Source of the DNA: Leptobrachium leishanense | Lineage: Eukaryota; Chordata; Amphibia; Anura; Megophryidae | NCBI GenBank assembly: GCA_009667805.1 | Contig: CM019065.1 | Span: forward strand, 17,248,952-17,312,951 | Direction of reading: 5' to 3' | Length of the DNA stretch: 64,000 nucleotides | In this document: one piece after another, positions 1 to 12,619 of the stretch | Layout: every line of letters begins with the position of its first letter | Position numbering within the stretch: position 1 is the first letter of the stretch | Notes under the pieces: generated by a model | Seen by the model: only the letters and a program-made list of their open reading frames with translations | What the model was told of the DNA's origin: nothing | The model's database searches: none | Position numbers and translations under genes: made by a program

Positions 1-480
1 TAGTGAGCCCCAAAATACAGCGTGGTACTTTTTGTATGACGAGACACAGATCACCTTAATTCACAAGTGTTTTAAAGAAATTAGTGAGCCCCAAAATACA
101 GCGTGGTACTTTTTGTATGACGAGACACAGATCACCTTAATTCCCAAGTGTTATAAAGAAATTAGTGAGCCCCAAAAAAACTTGCTGGCTGTGTGACGAG
201 ACACAGAAGATCACCTTAATTCCCAAGTGTTTTAAAGAAATTAGTGAGCCCCAAGAAAAATTGCTGGCTGTGTGACGAGACTCAGAAGATCACCTTAATT
301 CCCAAGTGTTTTAAAGAAATTAGTGAGCCCCAAAATACAGCGTGGTACTTTTTGTATGACGAGACACAGATCACCGTAATTCACAAGTGTTTTACAGAAA
401 TTAGTGAGCCCCAAAAAGATTTGCTGGCACAGTGACAAGACCCAGAAAATCACCTCAATTCACAAATGTTTTAAATAAAG
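1..480. repeat. Subterminal tandem repeat, about 80-bp unit, six copies
   Basis: Units begin TAGTGAGCCCCAAAA at about 1, 82, 163, 242, 321 and 402, giving a period of 79-81 bp. Each contains a GACGAGACACAGATCACC block. The same unit in diverged form recurs at 43990-44220 in the complete hAT copy, so the array belongs to the transposon end and was expanded here. Confidence 0.85.
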
Positions 481-959
481 TTGTAAAACCCCAAAAAACT
501 TGCTGGCACAGTGACAAGACACACATCACCTAAAATCCCTGATATTTGGTCAAAATGAGACTCACAAAGACCCCCCCAGTAGCGTGGCAGACCAGCAGTA
601 ACAACACACACAACTATCTTCTTTGAAATCTCCTCTGAAATGCGTGCAGAATCGGCGCTTTGAAACCTTATATAGTGTGCTGCGGGACTTAGCTCTGTGA
701 GCCCATGATTGGGCAAAATTTGCCCAATCAGGACTCTGAGCGGTGATTGGCATAGTGTTCAACCAGTCTTGCACCAGACCTGTGGTCAGGTGCAAGGCTG
801 TAGCCAATTACGAGCTTCAGGCAGTGGGAAAATGCATTGTGGTCCATTGTGGTCGAACATGCGGCGAACACCCGGAAATGTTCGGGGTTCGCGAGCCGCC
901 CAAACGGGCAAAGTTCGGGTCAAACCCCGAACCGTCCGAACCCGAACAGCTCATCCCTA
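1..959 (-). mobile_element. hAT element, transposase-upstream end (truncated by window start)
   Basis: This is the terminal part of the same hAT family seen complete at 38300-44677. It ends with the family terminus GCTCATCCCTA at 949-959 and carries the same subterminal block: an inverted repeat around TTGGGCAAAATTTGCCCAA (707-729), a TATA-like string read on the minus strand near 668-676, and runs of GAAC/TTCG. The 8-bp target duplication cannot be tested because the other end lies before base 1. In the complete copy this end lies upstream of the minus-strand transposase, hence the strand given. No transposase coding sequence is present here. Confidence 0.8.
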
Positions 960-1028
960 ATAGTAGCGTGTCTGTGACTTACTCGTTTTCAACAAGCAGG
1001 CTTGTTCATTGCCTCTGCGTATGAGGGA

Positions 1029-1375
1029 TCATTCAACAGAGATCAGAGACCTGTAATCGAGATGGGGGACACAAGGAGACCGCCAAAAAAGGAGAGACCT
1101 ATCAGAGTCCATTATCGTGCTCTCTCCTTGGGTGATATTAGGCTGCAAGGCATATGCCATTTGTATGGTTGGTTTTGCAGGGCCCCTACAGACCTGTCCA
1201 GACATTGCAACCTCATCTTGAGAATCCAAAATGTCCTCTCGATCACTCTTCTGGAGCATTGATGGGCTGCATTATACGCCTCCTGCTCCAAACCTTCAAG
1301 CCTTCGTAAGCGGGTCACGATGAGCCATGGCGTGAGCAGGTATCCTGAATCACCTAATATGTGGTACATAAAACA
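1029..1375 (-). pseudogene. PIF/Harbinger transposase (HARBI1-like) C-terminal relic
   Basis: Reading the minus strand from about 1369 gives ILGDSGYLLTPWLI, then YNAAHQCSRRVIERTFWILK and MRLQCLDRSVGALQ. The pattern GDSGY-L-PWL followed by YN-AH---R--IER-F---K-RF-CL is the typical C-terminal half of PIF/Harbinger DDE transposases. This is family knowledge, not a search result. The rest of the transposase and the element ends are not recognisable, and after LQNQPYKWHM the frame drifts into unrelated residues. It is a dead fragment that was never part of the sialyltransferase gene. The terminus of the hAT copy at 959 lies close by. Confidence 0.75.
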
Positions 1376-1389
1376 CAGTAAAATTATGT

Positions 1390-2594
1390 TACAGTAGGCA
1401 ATAGTTTAACCCCTTCCCGACCATGGATGTATATAATACGTCCTGTGGGAAAATCCTCTTAACGACCACGGACGTAGAAGTGGGAAATAGGAAAGGAAAG
1501 GGAGGGGTGGCTCGTTTGGAGCCCTCTCCCTCCCACACTACTCAACTTAGAAAAAAATTAAAGGTACTGATGGAGAGGGCAGAGTCTGCCTTTTCCAGCG
1601 GTACCTCTCTTTAACCCCTCTGTTGTCGGATCGCGATTCGGCATCAATCAGCGCCAAATCACAATTCAAACCCGGACGTGGCTGACATCACTGCGCTTAC
1701 AACTCTTACTGACGCTACAATGGGGCCGGTCATACTCTGTAACGTGCGCACGAATTGCGCGTGCTACAAGCGGACGTGCAGAAGGCCTCCCCGTCAAAAC
1801 GCTAGATGCGCGTTGGACGGGGCTGCAAAGCGCAATCCTCCATAGGGGGAACGAGCCTTGCAGTGCTAAGCGCACTAACTGCGGTCAGCGAGGTGGCCAG
1901 ACGGGCGTCAGAGTGGAAGGACGTCCACTCTCAAGGAAGTTCCTTCTGCTCTCAAAGCCCCTCGTCTGACCCTGGCTTTAAACTGATACTTTGTTGAAGC
2001 ACCTTTTGATTTTATTCCAGCACTCAGTGTTTTTGGGTTTGAGTCTATCAGCATGGCACATCTTGACTTGCCAATATCTGCCCACTCTTCTTTGCAAAAA
2101 CACTCCAAATCTATCAGATTGCAAGGGCATGGTTATATATTGTTTCAACATAGGTAACTTAGACGGTATTACGCTATAGAGGTGGATATAAATAGTGCAG
2201 TCAATCAGTTTATTTGTTGTATGATTGTCATTGTGTTTCATGGTGTGTGCACATTTATTTGAATGTGTCTCGTTTTGATTGGTGTTATCATTTTTTGATA
2301 AATGCTACGTTTTATATTGGTGCCACTTGCACGTTGCCCACCATGCAAAGGGGGCGGTTGTTGTAGAGAGGCCTCACTAATCCTAGAGACACGTATACCG
2401 GATAATTTTCATGTTTCCCTTTCTTCCGGCATACCACAAGCGTCACAGATAAGATCACTAGATTTTACTGCTTTTCCATCCTCTGTAAATTGCATCATCA
2501 GGGTCCAATTAACCTTTGCCGTTCACACAGCATGCGGCCACACCCCAAGTGGCCTCTTGTTCTGTTTCTCTGCTCGACCAGATGCTCCACCACC
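1390..2594. other. Upstream flank of the sialyltransferase first coding exon
   Basis: No coding exon is supported here. Bases 1410-1460 hold a common-looking interspersed motif (TTAACCCCTTCCCGACCATG, followed by a TATATAATACGTCC string), probably a short interspersed element. A promoter and 5' untranslated exon may lie in this stretch, but I see no convincing TATA box or CpG cluster placed to define a start. Bases 2340-2594 have moderate GC and would be transcribed as 5' UTR if the start codon at 2595 is right. Confidence 0.4.
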
Positions 2595-2710
2595 ATGATC
2601 TGCAGACGTAAGACTCTCAGGTTGCTGTATTTTCTGTTCTTTATTGTCTCGTGTGCCGTTATTTTCAACTCTTACACCAAACAACAGACACAAAGAAATG
2701 TCTGTCTCGG
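2595..2710 (+). CDS. st8sia6-like: ST8Sia exon 1: cytoplasmic tail and signal anchor
   Basis: Codes residues 1-38 plus two bases of codon 39. The start ATG sits in a strong Kozak context (CCACCATGA). In-frame upstream ATGs at 2490 and 2535 exist but would put a proline- and cysteine-rich stretch before the anchor. The start yields a basic tail (MICRRKTLR) followed by a hydrophobic segment at about residues 10-24 (LLYFLFFIVSCAVIF), the layout of a type II Golgi glycosyltransferase. The exon ends CTCGG|GTGAGT at 2710/2711, a near-consensus donor, in phase 2. Exon 2 accepts the same phase. The paralogue name is uncertain because this part of the protein is poorly conserved in the family. Confidence 0.85.
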
Positions 2711-2849
2711 GTGAGTACGTCTCACGATTATAATTTATTGTTGGAAAAATAATAAGGGGCGTCATTAATTAAAAATAGAACGAAAGCAGATCGTCAGGTG
2801 CAGACCGATAAAAGCTGAAAAACTCATGGATGAACCCGATCTGTATATA

Positions 2850-5146
2850 TTATAGGAGGTTATGGTGGATTTGGATTCCGAGATGGGCTTATATGGGGTT
2901 ATGGTGGGATTTTATGAGATGATGGGTTTATAGGGGGTTGTGGTGGTTTTGTATGAGCCGATGGCTTATATGGGTTATGGTGGAAATTTATGAGATGAGT
3001 TTATATGAGGTAATGGTGGGATTGGAGGAGAAGATGGGTTTATACGAGATTATGGTGGCATTTAATGAGATGGGCTTACATGCAAGCACCAGGCAGCCAG
3101 TCGACCCAGGCGAGCTACTGGTGGCCGGCAGTCCCAGGCCACCGCATGGCCTGAGCGAGCCCGAGGCTCAGGGCAAGTCAGGCGACCAGTCAAATAGGCC
3201 CACTGAGCCATCGGATTCCCCCGGTAGTCCAATAGCCAGTACATGTCTGGGTGAGATTGTATGAGACGATGGCTTATATGGGGTTATGCTGGCATTTTAT
3301 GAGATGAGTTTATATGAGGTAATGGTGGGATTGGAGGAGAAGAAGGGCTTATATGGGGTTATGCTGGCATTTTATGATATGGGTTTATGTGGGGTTATGG
3401 TGGCATTTTATGAGTTGGATTGTGTGGGGTTATGGTGGCATTTTACGAGATGGATTTATGCGGGGTTATTGGCGGCATTTTATGAGATGGATTTATGCGG
3501 GTTACGGTGGCATTTTATGAGATGGATTTATGTGGGGTTATGTTGGCATTTTATCAGATGGATTTATGCGGGTTATGGTGGCATTTTATCAGATGGATTT
3601 ATGCGGGTTATGGTGGCATTTTATGAGATATATTTATGTAGGTTTCTGGTGGCATTTTATCAGATGGATTTATGTGGGGTTATCGTGGCATTTTAACAGA
3701 TGGATTTATGCCGGGTTATGGTGGCATTTTATCAGATGGATTTATGCGGGTTATGGTGGCATTTTATGACATGAATTTATGTGGGGTTATGGTTGTATTT
3801 GACCAGATGGATTTATGTAGGGTTATGGTGGCATTTTATGAGATGGATTTATGTGGGGTTATGGCGGCATTTTATGAGATGGTTTTATGTGGGGTTATGG
3901 TGGCATTTTATGACATGAATTTATGTGGGGTTATGGTTGTATTTTATCAGATGGATTTATGTGGGTTTATGGTGGCATTTATGACATGGAGTTATGTGGG
4001 GTTATGGTGGTATTTTATGAGATGGATTTATGTGGGGTTATGGTGGCATTTTATGAGTTGGATTGTGTGGGGTTAGGATTGCATTTTACAAGATGGAATT
4101 ATGCGGGGTTATGGCAGCACTTATGAGATGGATTTATGCGGGTCATGGTTGTATTTTATGAGATGTTTTATGTGGGGTTATGGTGGCATTTTATGAGATG
4201 GATTTATGTGGGGTTATTGGCAGCATTTTATGAGATGGATTTATGCGGGTTACAGTGGCATTTTATGAGATGGATTTTTGTGGGGTTATGGTTGTATTTT
4301 ATCAGATGGATTTATGTGGGTTTATGGTGGCATTTATGACATGGAGTTATGTGGGGTTATGGTGGTATTTTATGAGATGGATTTATGTGGGGTTATGGTG
4401 GCATTTTATGAGTTGGATTGTGTGGGGTTAGGATTGCATTTTACAAGATGGAATTATGCGGGGTTATGGCAGCACTTATGAGATGGATTTATGCGGGTCA
4501 TGGTTGTATTTTATGAGATGTTTTATGTGGGGTTATGGTGGCATTTTATGAGATGGATTTATGTGGGGTTATTGGCAGCATTTTATGAGATGGATTTATG
4601 CGGGTTACAGTGGCATTTTATGAGATGGATTTTTGTGGGGTTATGGTTGTATTTGACCAGATGGATTTATGTACTGTTATGGTGGCATTTTATGAGATGG
4701 ATTTATGTGGGGTTATGGCGGCATTTTATGAGATGGATTTATGTGGGGTTATGGTGGCATTTTATGAGATGGATTTATGTGGGGTTATGGTGGCATTTTA
4801 TTAGATGATTTATGCCGGGTTATGGTGGCATTTTATCAGATGATTCATGCCGGGTTATGGTGGCATTTTATCAGATGGGTTTATGCCGGGATATGGCGAC
4901 ATTTTAAGAGATGGGTTTATGTGGGGTTATGGTGGCCTTTTAAGAGATGGGTTTATGTGGGGTTATGGTGGCATTTTGAGACATGGATTTATGTGAGGTT
5001 ATGGTGACATTTTATGAGATTGATTTATGTGGGGTTATTGGTGGCATTTTTTCAGCAGATTGGGTATATGGGGTTATGAAGCGATATTATGAGTTGTGTT
5101 TATATGGAGTTATGGTGGGATTGTAGAAGACAATGAACTTTTATGG
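2850..5146. repeat. Minisatellite, 36-bp unit
   Basis: The unit is roughly ATTTATGTGGGGTTATGG followed by TGGCATTTTATGAGATGG, repeated head to tail with variants. The array continues after the solo LTR at 6156-6265, so the LTR split an existing array. Because the unit is a multiple of three, long open frames of the type FYEMDLCGVMVA appear; they are a by-product of the period and not genes. Bases 3923-4277 and 4278-4632 form a 355-bp higher-order duplication. Confidence 0.95.
3083..3240. mobile_element. 158-bp GC-rich insertion in the minisatellite
   Basis: A GC-rich block unlike the surrounding G/T-rich repeat is flanked on both sides by ACATG (3078-3082 and 3241-3245), which could be a 5-bp target duplication. 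It has no evident terminal inverted repeat or poly-A. I do not recognise the family. Confidence 0.4.
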
Positions 5147-5151
5147 GGTGA

Positions 5152-6155
5152 TGTAACGTGCGCTATGGCGCTCACCCCGGATCAGCGTTGTTAGGATCTT
5201 TATGGACAGATTTCGCTGATACGAAATTTCAAAGCAGAAAAGACTGTAATACCTATAATCTCAAGGCAGGGAGGTAATACAAAACCCTAGATACCACTCA
5301 GCCTCAAATGGTTTCGTGACCAAGAGAGCGAAAACACATTAACTATATTCAAATGGATACAGTGATTTGAGACGTGTACAACAAAAGCGTGATTATTAGT
5401 AGGTTACAGATCGGTACCAGTAATGGTTGTGGTACATGCAGGATTGATAACAGAGGTAATACTCTATATTGTCGAGATCAAGTATATGAGTAAATACTCA
5501 CTGTATTCAGCAACCTGCAGGGCAGGCCTACAATCAGAGATTATGCTTTTGTACTTCGAGTTGGTATTAAATAACTTGTAGGACTGTTGTATTTAGCAAC
5601 CTGCAGGGCAGGCCTGCAATCATAGATCGTGCGATATGCTTTAGAAACAGACCAGATCTAGTAACATGAAGGACAGACCCACATACTGAGACCGTACATG
5701 CTAAAGTAGAGCAAGGCCCGGTACTCGTTAGGCAGATCGATCGGTTGATGAAATTAGCAATCTGCAGGGCAGATCTCTCAAGTGAAACCATGCAGTACAA
5801 CATATGCATGAAACACAAACATACACACAGGGGTTAAGTGTAAGAATCGTTGGTGGGTATTCCAGGTCAATCAACTAAACAAGGTCCTCATACAAGCATA
5901 AGATCGGCAACGAATGCAAGATGCACAGAAACAGTCACAAGAGTCAGCTGGGGATGCGGGAAAAATACTCCACGTCAGGGCAACGAGCAAACACTCGCGC
6001 CCTGTACTTAAGGCTGGTGGCTCTGCATCACCATGCCAGGCCCCGCCCCCTCAGACACCGATCGGCCATCTCTAACTCCTGGCACCCGGCCAGCCAGCGA
6101 TGCCACCGGGCACCCAGACCCCCCAGGTAGCGCTGCGGGGGCTGAGGACGTAACA
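5152..6155 (-). mobile_element. Solo LTR, 1004 bp, 5-bp target duplication GGTGA
   Basis: The block starts TGTAACGTGCGC and ends GACGTAACA, and is flanked by GGTGA at 5147-5151 and 6156-6160. Its last third (GGGATGCGGGAA, then CTCCTGGCACCCGGCCAGC) is related to the solo LTR at 30110-31154, and in reverse to 32739-33240. Read on the minus strand it begins TGTTACGTCC. Bases about 5480-5790 contain diverged internal repeats around CAACCTGCAGGGCAG. No internal retrotransposon sequence remains, as expected after LTR-LTR recombination. Confidence 0.8.
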
Positions 6156-6265
6156 GGTGATGATGGCATATTATTAGCAGTATGCTTGTATCAGGTTATG
6201 ATGGCTTTTTATGAGTTGAGTTTATATGGGGTTATGTTGGGATTGTTTGCCCAGATGGCTTATTT
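6156..6265. repeat. Continuation of the 36-bp minisatellite
   Basis: After the LTR the G/T-rich repeat resumes (GGTTATGATGGCTTTTTATG, then TTTATATGGGGTTATG), confirming that the LTR inserted inside the array. Confidence 0.8.
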
Positions 6266-6269
6266 GGTA

Positions 6270-6710
6270 AAACAAAATCCTGACACTAATTACGCACCAC
6301 TGCGTTAATCACAGCTGCTGATTCCACTTCTGCAGAATCAGTTAGCAGCAGCTGGAACCCCCAAAAATCAAATACTCACCTCTCATCCCGCTGAGAGAAC
6401 AACGGCCCGATCCGCCTCTTCTGGCAACCAAGAGCAGAATGAGACTGGGGGAAAAAAGTCCCCAGTCTCCCTCTGCGAGTCAATCTGCGGACCCGGCAGC
6501 AGAAGCCTCCATGGTGTCTTATGGTCTCCTGGAGGGGATACTCACGGCGGCGCATTAGTGGGGCAGTCTGCTGAATCAGCGGCTGCCCTGTAATATGGAG
6601 CTAAAATGGGAATGCTAAGGGGAAACCTGCAGGCACACATTATCCACCTTAGTGTCCCTGTTTTAGCAGGCAGTATGTAATACAGCCCTATATGTCTATG
6701 TAAAATGAAC
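6270..6710. repeat. Interspersed element, same family as 47865-48311
   Basis: Shared blocks include CACTAATTAC near the left, CAAATACTCACCTCTCATC, AGACTGGGGG-AAAAAGTCCCC, CTCTGCGA-TCAA, and GTCCC-GTTTTAG before a final TGTAATA-GCCC. No target duplication was identified at this copy. Non-coding. Confidence 0.6.
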
Positions 6711-7248
6711 CATCCCATTCCTCCCCCGTTGGGTGAGGGTTAACGACCTGTACGCCTCACTGCCAGGTGCTGTTGCAGGCCACTAATTTGGCCCAAACAC
6801 GCAGCCGATGCGCAGCACACGACATAAGCTGCAGGGGGACGGCGGAGAGGGGCCGAGGCGGCCCATTGAAGACAGTGGAGTGCACCTGTACGCCCTACGT
6901 CTTCAAGGCCCACCTGCCGTACGGGCGGCATAAAACATCCTGCGGCGGGAAGGGGTTAATAATGACTTGTTTTTGCTTTGTGTATCCCAGAGTAAACTGT
7001 CCAACCTTAGTTAATAACTTACAGCTTGTGTTATCAGTTATTTTCTTATCTCTCCAAAGGTGATCGAAAACGTTTGACTGATACAGTATATACAGTGTGT
7101 ATATATATATATTCACTAGTAACTGGTCATTAGTGTAATATGTGGCTTGTACGTGTAGAGGTGGGATCAGGGAGGGATATGGGTTTAATATTGGAGATTC
7201 TGTATGTATATTAATCAGAGATTTATGTTATTGTTTTTATTCACACAG
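6711..7248. other. Intron 1 sequence next to exon 2
   Basis: Bases 6711-6955 contain a GC-rich, partly self-complementary repeat-like block (TACGCCTCAC... GCCGTACGGGCGGC). The remainder is AT-rich intron with a short TATA microsatellite at 7097-7112. A pyrimidine-rich stretch (TTGTTTTTATTCACACAG) leads into the exon 2 acceptor at 7248. Confidence 0.5.
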
Positions 7249-7329
7249 AAGTGAAAGGGAGCCGCAGTTGTTACCAGCAGACGTCTGTCGGAATATTAAG
7301 GATAGAATCACTATTTCCGAAATAACAAC
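7249..7329 (+). CDS. st8sia6-like: ST8Sia exon 2: stem region
   Basis: An 81-bp exon bounded by TTCACACAG at 7248 and AC|GTAAGA at 7329/7330. It enters in phase 2 (GG+A completes Gly39) and leaves in phase 2, adding residues 40-65 (SEREPQLLPADVCR, then NIKDRITISEIT) and the first two bases of Thr66. The sequence is hydrophilic and fits the poorly conserved stem between the Golgi anchor and the catalytic domain, so homology alone cannot prove it. The support is the splice signals, the exact phase fit and the absence of stops. Without this exon, exons 1 and 3 are also in phase, so it could be an alternatively used cassette. Confidence 0.75.
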
Positions 7330-7440
7330 GTAAGAAATTATTAGTAAAACTAATTAATAAAACCAAATCATAAATTATTACACTTATAATTATACCTATA
7401 CTCATGTTTTATTTCGGTGTTAAGGAATGGAATTTTCAAA

Positions 7441-7955
7441 TTATTGATGGTATGTCTCACAGTAATGTGCGGTGTGTATGAGCGTATCACAGAGCTCCAC
7501 AGCAATAAAAAAATCCCAGTAATGTGCGGTGTGTATGAACATATCACAGAGCTCCACAGCAATAAAACTCACAGTAATGTGCTGTGTGTATGAGTGTATC
7601 ACAGAGCTCCACAGCAATAAAAAATCACAGTAATGTGCGGTGTGTATGAACATATCACAGAGCTCCACAGCAATAAAACTCACAGTAATGTGCTGTGTGT
7701 ATGAGTGTATCACAGAGCTCCACAGCAATAAAAAAATCACAGAAATGTGCGGTGTGTATGAACATATCACAAGGCTCCACAGCAGTAAAACTCACAGTAA
7801 TGTGCGGTGTGTAGGAGTGTATCATGGAGCTCCACAGCAATAAAAATCACAGTAACGTGCGGTGTGTATGAACATATCACAAAGCTCCACAACAATAAAA
7901 CTCACAGTAATGTGCGGTGTGTAGGAGTGTATCACAGAGCTCCACAGAAATAAAA
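7441..7955. repeat. Minisatellite, about 60-bp unit in alternating pairs
   Basis: Units of the form CACAGTAATGTGCGGTGTGT followed by ATGA-CATATCACAGAGCTCC and ACAGCAATAAAA repeat about nine times. Two variants alternate (GAACATATCAC and GAGTGTATCAC), giving a roughly 118-bp higher period. It begins just 112 bp after the exon 2 donor. Open frames across it on both strands are repeat artefacts. Confidence 0.9.
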
Positions 7956-8029
7956 CAATTATATTTAAATTATTTTTTATCTAACTTTAGTTTAATAAGT
8001 ACAGTATTTTATTAAAATATCTTAAATTA

Positions 8030-10389
8030 AAATAATTATACTATAAATAAAATCTTCTATATTAAAATTAAATATATTAAAATATATATGAAAGGATTAG
8101 TGATCAGCAAAAGTCAAAAGATTCGTATTGCGGAAGCACGTCTTAAATAACGTATAGGTTCTGTCCGAAATGGAACAAAAAAGAAACAGAATATAACAAA
8201 TTGATTCTGTTTCTACGAATCAATTTGTTATTTTGGTTCACAGATTTAGCACCGCGTCCCTGTCTACTGGCTGTGGTGCTGAATCTGTTGTATACTGTTC
8301 CTTCTCTGGCTGCGTTCGGCATGTGCTGTCCTTGGTGCTGAAACCTATGTGTGCTGAGCTCATTTTTACTGCTTTCGCTCATCATGTTTAAACGCGATTT
8401 GAAGTAACATTTTATTATACAACCCAGAAATATTATATATCCTTTTTTTCGGCAGATTCATAATATATTACTATTATATGTATACGTCACGTCCTACCAG
8501 AATGCTATAACAAAAAATGCAATACAATTTGAGTTTTCAATCATCTACAGCGTGTAAAGTGTTTCTTTTCACATTTTATCATGCATGCCTTTGCGTTTAT
8601 ATTTTCTATGGGGTGCGCTTGTTAAAACAAATTGAAATGGGGTCTCGTTCAATTTTTTGGGGGGGAAATTACATGATTTTTTGCAAACCCCCATAGAAAA
8701 AATCATTAGTACAGCATCATTGTTCACATTATAATTGAAATGGGAACAATATTGCTGCATTAATAAAACAAAAAAGAAAAAAGTTTTTTTTCTTAATTTT
8801 TTTTATTTATATATATATATATATATTTTCCTTTGCAGATTACATGGTCATGTTTGGTATCATTGGAAAGGCCATGCTCTGGCCGTTCCAATTATATCAT
8901 ACATTAACCCCTAGCTACAAGTAATGGTTAATCTATTCAGAGAACACCGAACAGCACTGAAATGTCAGTGAAATGCCCGGATTTTCGGTAGTTTCATTCG
9001 ACAGGTTTAAAAAGCCAAATCCCATAGGCTTCAATGTAAAAAATATTCCACGTTATATTCAGCTGTTTATTCTTTTCACTTGCAGCAAAAAGTCTCTTTA
9101 TTTATTTTTTAGGATTTTTTTAGGCATTGGGTGATTTTTTTTTGGTGACATTTTTTAATTCCTAATTATTTTAAAATGTAGAATACAGTGGGGGTATTTT
9201 CTTTCTTTCTCTGGCTGCATTCGGCGGGTGCTGTCCTTGGTGCTGAAACCTATTCCGCAGCAAGGAAAGCAGCACCGCTGGACTCCGGAGCCCCGCAGAG
9301 CTGCTATTCTTGGTGCTAAATAGGTTTTACCACCAAGGACAAGGGGATCTTTTGCTCTGGAGCCCCGCGGAGATGCTGTTCTTGGTGCTGAATAGGTTTC
9401 AGCACCAAGAACAGGGGGATTAGGTATCTTTTTTTTTTTTTACCCTAATCTAAGTTATAAATTCATCCGTTTCACATTCCGAAATAACTAATACAAAACG
9501 AAATAACGAATCGATCTGAAATACGAATTACTAATAAAAACGAAATAACGAAATACGAATTACCGATCTCCTGAGATAACTAATCGATCCGAAATACGAA
9601 TCACGGTAATGTAACGATCGCACTGAAACGTAAGGGATTGATACAAAATGAAATTTTTCATTTTCCACATGTCCAGCTTGTACTACAAATCATACACAAA
9701 CATTGTGCCATATTACATACATAACGTTAACGCCCCCTGTGCGAGCGTTAACGTTAGCTCTGGTTGCCCTAGCGCAGGTGCACCATAATACAATCCAAAC
9801 GCTGACGGGTTAAAAAAAAAAACCTTAGCGATTCAGATCTTGCGCTTTCCAGCTGCCTCTTCTGGCCATCGGGAGCACAGAGAGACTGGGGGAAAAAGTC
9901 CGCTAGTCTCCCTCCGCGATAACTTTGCCGACCTGCTGGAACTCACGAGGCACTGCTGCGAGCATCCCGAGGCGTAGCGCCGCGTTATATTTGAAATGGG
10001 AACAATATTGCTGCATTAATAAAACAAACAAAAATTTTTTTTCCCTTTTTTTAAATTTTTGATTTTTTTATTTATATATATTTTTTTCTTCTTTACAGAT
10101 TACATGCTCATGTTTGGTATCATTGGAAAGGCCATGCTCTGACCATTCCAATTATAACAAATAGTAAACCCGAGCTGCCATGGATCAGAATATAGGGGGG
10201 TTATTGGACCCCTCTATCTCCACAATAGGTGGCAGCTAGGGGTTAAATACCGAACTGACTTCATCGCGTCCATGCATGATGACGCCCGTAGGTGGGGGGA
10301 GATCCTAGAGGCTTGGGACATCCAAGATGTTGGCCAGCTCTGGGAGAGGATCTATACTGCTTGATGTATCAGACATCTGCATTCCCTGG
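8030..10389. other. AT-rich intron with interspersed repeat fragments
   Basis: No exon is supported. Bases 8735-8920 and 9990-10165 are two copies of one repeat (AATGGGAACAATATTGCTGC, then CAGATTACATG-TCATG and TTTGGTATCATTGGAAAGGC); a third diverged copy of the last block is at 60475-60510. A palindrome ACAAATTGATTC/GAATCAATTTGT lies at about 8197-8230. Bases 9230-9420 repeat a block with CCGGAGCCCCGC and CTTGGTGCTGAATAGGTTT. Runs of CGAAATAACGAA occur at 9480-9600. Confidence 0.6.
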
Positions 10390-10630
10390 TAGGGATGAGC
10401 CGAACACCCCCGTGTTCAGTTCGCATTCGAACTCGAACAATTTCCAAAGTTCGAGTTCGAACGCGAACACGAACCGAACTCAATGCAAGTCAATGGGACT
10501 CGAAAAGTTCGATTTTTTTAGAGTGCCCTCCAAAAGGGCATACAGTGGCAAGAAAAAGTATGTGAACCCTTTGGGATTACGTGGAGTTTTGCATGAATTG
10601 GTCAGAAAATGTGCTCTGATCTTCATCTAA

Positions 10631-11071
10631 GGCTGGGGTCAGACGAGCGTAGTGTTCACGTCCGTGATTGCGCCTAAAAGTACGTCCGTGATAGCATGAA
10701 AGAAAGCCCATCGGAGCCTGATACATGAAGTACGTCCGCACTGAACTGCGGACGCACAACGGCCGAGACCCACGGACGCAAGGCAGGCAAGAACGTACAA
10801 CCCCTAGAACGGCCGCACAAAGTGTGCTGCGTCCGCAACGTCCGCATAGCTTTGTGTGTGAGTGATGGAACGTGGTCAGGGCATTTATACGCCCAGCATT
10901 TTTCACAGACAAAATGGTTTTGCTTTTTATTTTATTTTCCCTCCTACATCCGTCAAAATATACATCAGTGAATAAATGGACTGTGTGGCCACTACTGTGT
11001 CTACCGTACTGACGTACGTCCGTGTGCACGGACGCACAGTCCGTAGAAATCACGCTCGTCTGACTCTAGCC
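10631..11071. mobile_element. MITE, 441 bp, in the left arm of the Tc1
   Basis: It starts GGCTGGGGTCAGACGAGCGT and ends ACGCTCGTCTGACTCTAGCC, imperfect inverted repeats. The right arm of the same Tc1 gives the empty site (CATCTAAGTCACAA). Comparison shows a 3-bp duplication TAA at the left, changed to TCA at the right, the TWA type used by PIF/Harbinger elements. The interior is rich in ACGTCCGTG and its complement. Non-coding. Confidence 0.75.
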
Positions 11072-11366
11072 TCAGTCACAATAATTAGAAAAACACAGTC
11101 TGCTTAAAATAATACAACACAAACATTATATTTTTTCAGGTGTTTATTGAACATAACATGTAAAAATTCACAGTGCAGGGTGGAAAAAGTATGTGAACCC
11201 CTAGCCTAATGACTTCTCCAAGAGCTAATTGGAGCCAGGAGTGAGCCAACCTTGAGTCCAATCAGTGTGATATTATTGGATGTGTTGCTGAAAGCTGTCC
11301 TGCCCTTTAAAAACACACACCAGTTTTGGGTTTACTGGTTTCAAGAAGCACTGCCTGATGTGAACC

Positions 11367-12619
<1,253 letters not shown>

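Noticed and set aside
2490..2594. Upstream in-frame ATGs (2490, 2535) as the true start
   Set aside because: They would add a segment without a signal-anchor layout; the ATG at 2595 has a better Kozak context and gives the expected short basic tail.
3286..5007. Repeated frames of the FYEMDLCGVMVA type
   Set aside because: 36-bp minisatellite artefact; overlapping frames give similar-length products.
7441..7955. CRISPR-like spaced repeats
   Set aside because: The whole unit repeats with no unique spacers, in a vertebrate intron.
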